Assembly: GCA_934216155.1 (NCBI GenBank)
Contig: CAKQBK010000043.1
Coordinates: forward strand, 1-22,913
Length of the DNA: 22,913 bases
Direction of reading: 5' to 3'
Source: an uncultured Dialister sp.
GTDB lineage: Bacteria > Bacillota > Negativicutes > Veillonellales > Dialisteraceae
The translations under genes were made by a program, and so were the position numbers. Below the pieces are notes generated by a model. It ran no database searches and was not told the DNA's origin. It was given only the letters and a program-made list of their open reading frames with translations. The first letter of the stretch is position 1. Each line of letters opens with the position of its first letter. Positions 20,386 to 22,913 of this stretch are shown one piece after another.

Positions 20386-21445
20386 GATACACCCTCTTTT
20401 CCTGTTGTAGCAACTGCAACATGGCACGACCGGTTTCTTTATATCCGTCAGAAATTTGCTTTTGTAATTCATTTCTCATACCCAAGCACAGGGTATGAAT
20501 TTCTTTTTTCTTCTTTATCATCGGTTGCCCTGCCAGGGAAGCAGAAAGCCAAGGCAAAGAACCTGTCACCATCGCTTTCTTTTGCAGCAAAACCTGCTTC
20601 ACCCGTTCCGTCATAGATTGTACAAGCCGCTCTATATCGCCTAGAATTTCTCTTTGCAGTGGAATAGCCAATTCCGCTGCCTGGGTCGGCGTAGAAGCGC
20701 GCACATCAGATACCAGGTCAATCAATGTGGTATCCGTCTCATGACCTACCGCAGAAATAATCGGAATCGGACAATCATGGACCGCTTCCAAAAGCACCCT
20801 TTCATTGAATGGCGCCAAATCCTCCTCGGCCCCACCACCACGGGCAATGATTAGCACATCCGGCGTATCCTCGGTCTTAGAAATAGAACTTACCACCGCT
20901 GCCATATCCTCTGCGGCCCCTTCTCCCTGCACCGCACTGTTGTACAAACTATACCGGATATAGGGATTTCTCATCCGTCCTGTTTGGATAATGTCGTGAA
21001 TGACAGCCCCGCTGCCAGAGGTGACGATGCCAATATGAAAAGGAAATAGGGGCAATGGCTTCTTACAAGCCTTATCAAAATACCCCTGCCGTTCCAGTTC
21101 CGTATAGAGCGTATCCTGCTTCTTCTGTAATTCACTTTGGCCCACCGCCAGCACTCGATTCACATAGAGCACCGGCCGGCCCATGCGGCTATCATATCGC
21201 AGATCACCCACGCAAGAAGCTTCCAGCCCGCTTTCTAAGTTTCGTGTCAAGAAAGCATGGTGCATCCGGCCAATGAAACAGGAAATACGGCGACTCCCAT
21301 CATATAAAGAAAAGAATGTGACACCCGAAAAATGAGTGTGCACGCCCGATAAAGTACCCCGGACAGTGATATTTTTGAAAATATAGGATTTCTGTATGGC
21401 AGCCGCAAGAAATTGACTGCATTCCGCTACGTTGTATGTTCTCAT
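20378..21445 (-). CDS. xseA: Exodeoxyribonuclease VII large subunit
   Basis: Catalytic subunit degrading single-stranded DNA into short oligonucleotides. It is 355 residues long, somewhat short for the family (about 400-450), the shortening being in the C-terminal helical region. N-terminal OB fold (1-100) with VRGTLSG; catalytic region with GIVTS (139-143), IARGGGAEEDL (200-210), SAVGHETDTTL (231-241) and RASTPTQAAE (249-258). ATG at 21445 was chosen since MRTYNVAEC aligns with the family N-terminus; only a weak Shine-Dalgarno (AGCGGA) is visible. A TTG at 21478 would add residues without homology. Confidence 0.95.
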   Translation of the reverse strand: MRTYNVAECSQFLAAAIQKSYIFKNITVRGTLSGVHTHFSGVTFFSLYDGSRRISCFIGRMHHAFLTRNLESGLEASCVGDLRYDSRMGRPVLYVNRVLAVGQSELQKKQDTLYTELERQGYFDKACKKPLPLFPFHIGIVTSGSGAVIHDIIQTGRMRNPYIRYSLYNSAVQGEGAAEDMAAVVSSISKTEDTPDVLIIARGGGAEEDLAPFNERVLLEAVHDCPIPIISAVGHETDTTLIDLVSDVRASTPTQAAELAIPLQREILGDIERLVQSMTERVKQVLLQKKAMVTGSLPWLSASLAGQPMIKKKKEIHTLCLGMRNELQKQISDGYKETGRAMLQLLQQEKRVYHG

Positions 21446-21489
21446 ATTTTTTGTATTCCGCTGGTGTATCACTATCAAGAAGAGGAAAA

Positions 21490-21506
21490 TTCACTGGTGA
21501 CTAGTC
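21490..21506. repeat. Minimal 7-bp repeat at a stop codon
   Basis: TTCACTGGTGACTAGTC: two inverted units. On the minus strand GACTAG forms the last codon and stop of the TsaD-like gene. Confidence 0.6.
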
Positions 21507-22445
21507 ATCATCTACCATTCTCATATATGCTCCAAAAGCATTGCCGGTGGCATTGTCGCTACTGTAGCGAGGATCTGCGAAATAGGGAACCAGGTGCATG
21601 GTATGACAAATGTCTTCCACTTTGCTTCGGAGATACCGATTGGCCATGACGCCGCCGACAGCGATGAACGGTCTGCCTTCTATAAATGGATACGCGGTGA
21701 GTTCTTTTTCTAAGGCCCGACCGATATGAACGAGAACACCTCTAGCGATATCTTCTTTCCGATAGTTTCCGCTTTGGATATCTCTCTGCACTTTGGTTTC
21801 TGGTCCAGAGAAACTGAAAGCCCCTTTCACAGAAGAACGAGGAATTTTATAGGAATCATCCCCTTTTTCTGCTAAAGGTTCCAACCATTTGCCACAGGGG
21901 AAAGGAAGTCCCAGAGCCACGCCGACTCGATCAATGAATTGTCCAGCGGTGATGTCTTTGGATGTCAAAAGTTCTTTGATATCCATGCCCTCTTCCTGCC
22001 ATTCACAGGAAAGTACATCCTGGGTGCCACCGGACATATGCATCATATAGAAAGGCTTGCCCCACAAAGAAGGGGCGTCTCTCAAAGCTGCCATGGCGTG
22101 ATTTTCCTGATGGCTGAAGAAATACAAGGGAATATGGAGAGAACAAGCGAGGCTTTCTGCGGTGCCTTTCCCCACAAGAAAAGCGGGCATATACGAATCT
22201 GCCCGCCTCCGTGGAAATGCTGAAACACCGATGCCTGTCAGGTCCTGCAGCAAAGGAGAAAGCCTTTCGAGAAGCACAGGAAGATTTTTCACATGCTGAA
22301 AAACCATATTGGACTGAGATAGTCCCCGATTTCCCTCTTTCACTGTCAGAACGATTCTTTCTTCTCCCAAAAGTCCCTTGGATGAATCATATACCGCTGC
22401 CGATGTGGTATAGCAGCTGGTATCAATACCAAGAAACCGGCTCAT
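21501..22445 (-). CDS. TsaD/Kae1-like paralogue
   Basis: A 314-residue ASKHA-fold protein related to TsaD, which makes the threonylcarbamoyl modification of tRNA. Family features: FLGIDTSCYTTSAAVYD (4-20), the metal-binding HQENH (112-116), MSGGTQD (137-143), DRVGVALGLPFPCG (172-185), FSFSGPETKVQ (210-220), GGVMANRYLR (264-273) and SSDNATGNAFGA (295-306). It differs from canonical TsaD in having CYTT for CDET near the N-terminus and lacking the Lys of the usual FDKVA motif. It is probably the second Kae1-like protein many Clostridia and Negativicutes carry near xseA, not the essential TsaD; the role of that paralogue is unknown to me. ATG at 22445 has AGGAG 11 nt upstream. The gap to xseA is 55 bp. 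Stop within a 7-bp repeat. Confidence 0.88.
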   Translation of the reverse strand: MSRFLGIDTSCYTTSAAVYDSSKGLLGEERIVLTVKEGNRGLSQSNMVFQHVKNLPVLLERLSPLLQDLTGIGVSAFPRRRADSYMPAFLVGKGTAESLACSLHIPLYFFSHQENHAMAALRDAPSLWGKPFYMMHMSGGTQDVLSCEWQEEGMDIKELLTSKDITAGQFIDRVGVALGLPFPCGKWLEPLAEKGDDSYKIPRSSVKGAFSFSGPETKVQRDIQSGNYRKEDIARGVLVHIGRALEKELTAYPFIEGRPFIAVGGVMANRYLRSKVEDICHTMHLVPYFADPRYSSDNATGNAFGAYMRMVDDD

Positions 22446-22496
22446 AACATTGTGCTCCTATCTTATGTTTCATTATTGAAAATGCCATCTGTTATA

Positions 22497-22559
22497 GTGA
22501 GGAGTTAGGAGTGAGGAATGAGGAGTGAAGGTGGCGGCGCACAACTTATAAAGCGCCGC
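22497..22559 (+). repeat. 7-bp array (GTGAGGA) plus hairpin
   Basis: Units GTGAGGA, GTTAGGA, GTGAGGA, ATGAGGA, GTGAAGG, then GCGGCGC (22534-22540) pairing with GCGCCGC (22553-22559) around ACAACTTATAAA. Same architecture as 5284-5352; the unit sequence matches the reverse-oriented array at 653-685. Confidence 0.82.
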
Positions 22560-22612
22560 AAAGGACTTAGTAGCTGGTCATTAAATCATTTTTTCGAAAA
22601 AATAATTGTTGA

Positions 22613-22693
22613 ATAAGCGGTAAATCGCGTACCCCCTTGGAGAAGGGGAAATACAAGGGGGATAGACGCTCCTAGCGGTATAAAACATTTTGT
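22613..22693 (+). repeat. Approximately 80-bp dispersed repeat, copy 2
   Basis: Near-identical to 4239-4319, with the same TTGGAGAAGGGG hairpin and GGGGATAGACGCTCCTAGCG block. Located upstream of the TsaD-like gene, in the opposite relation to the neighbouring gene from copy 1. Confidence 0.8.
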
Positions 22694-22729
22694 TGGTTTA
22701 TGAAACAATGAACCATGATTCGCTAGTGC

Positions 22730-22800
22730 TGATTGTGTCCCTTCGGGCCACTCTATCCCCGGCTTCGCCGCCCCTTCTCCAAGGGGCAACACGCTAGGGA
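22730..22800 (-). repeat. Inverted relative of the approximately 80-bp repeat
   Basis: On the minus strand CCCCTTGGAGAAGGGG is followed by a GGCGGCGAAGCCGG hairpin and GGGGATAGAGTGG, sharing the core with the copy at 22613 but diverging outside it. Together they form an imperfect inverted pair about 40 bp apart. Confidence 0.6.
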
Positions 22801-22809
22801 AACGCTGAT

Positions 22810-22913
22810 TTAATCAAAGAGTTTGAAATTATATGGATTTTTATCCAAAGCATCGTCAAGGAAATCCTTAAATAGCTCGCTATTCGCGGATTTCCTTTCC
22901 TCGCTTTGAATAA
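22810..22913 (-). CDS. C-terminal end of an unknown protein (partial)
   Basis: The minus-strand frame running in from the right edge gives 34 residues ending SELFKDFLDDALDKNPYNFK and then LFD, stop at 22810-22812. The composition (charged, with aromatic residues regularly placed) looks coding, and it is followed on that strand by intergenic repeats, as for other genes here. No family recognised. The same bases contain a perfect inverted repeat (GGAAATCC..GGATTTCC, 22860-22894). Confidence 0.5.
   Translation of the reverse strand, partial: IQSEERKSANSELFKDFLDDALDKNPYNFKLFD

Larger units (their letters stand above)
22446..22809. other. Gap of about 360 bp at right end
   Basis: No gene seen. 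It holds a 7-bp array with hairpin (22497-22559), the second copy of the approximately 80-bp repeat (22613-22693) and a related inverted block (22730-22800). Frames open here are produced by the repeats. Confidence 0.6.

Noticed and set aside
22586..22792. 68-residue minus-strand open frame
   Set aside because: It runs through the approximately 80-bp repeat and its inverted partner, with no Shine-Dalgarno and low-complexity composition.

Overview
The window looks like a chromosomal segment of a Firmicute of the Negativicutes (Veillonellales), and the gene content plus dense intergenic repeats would fit Dialister or a close relative. Evidence for Firmicutes: a T-box leader, an L21-type leader before rplU, a ribosomal L27 with the cleavable Firmicute N-terminal extension next to its protease Prp, a gatCAB operon, and a MetH whose reactivation domain is a separate gene. 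The genus is inferred from general resemblance, not from a search. Base composition is moderate, and I see no prophage, integron, transposase, rRNA, tRNA or CRISPR array.

Layout. Positions 1-5268 (plus strand) hold a methyl-transfer module: a strong promoter, a T-box leader probably reading methionine tRNA, a stand-alone MetH reactivation protein, metH without that domain, and metF. Together they make methyl-THF, transfer the methyl group to homocysteine and repair oxidised cobalamin. From 5500 to the end everything is on the minus strand, so genes are read from right to left: a partial unknown CDS (22810-22913), a TsaD/Kae1 paralogue, xseA-xseB-ispA (overlapping), tlyA, nadK, rplU-prp-rpmA, dapB-asd-dapA (lysine/diaminopimelate branch), gatC-gatA-gatB, a small membrane protein, a chloramphenicol acetyltransferase pseudogene, mazG and hup.

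The genes are mostly ordinary; the striking part is between them. Almost every intergenic gap of any size contains short tandem arrays with a 7-bp period (units such as GTGACTG, GTGCGTA, GTGAGGA, GTTGGTC, GTTGTTA). They usually begin at or a few bases after a stop codon, reading in the sense direction, and are followed by an inverted array of the same unit type before the next gene. A second family has a 9-bp period arranged as large palindromes around AACGCTAGCGTT (7057-7237, 8223-8385, and a degraded copy at 12423-12628). A third is a GCGGCGC/GCGCCGC hairpin attached to the 7-bp arrays, and a fourth is an approximately 80-bp dispersed repeat at 4239 and 22613. That the two arms at one locus match each other, while unit sequence differs between loci, is the best candidate here for an undescribed system. 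I cannot tell from one window whether it acts as DNA or RNA or is only a by-product of replication.
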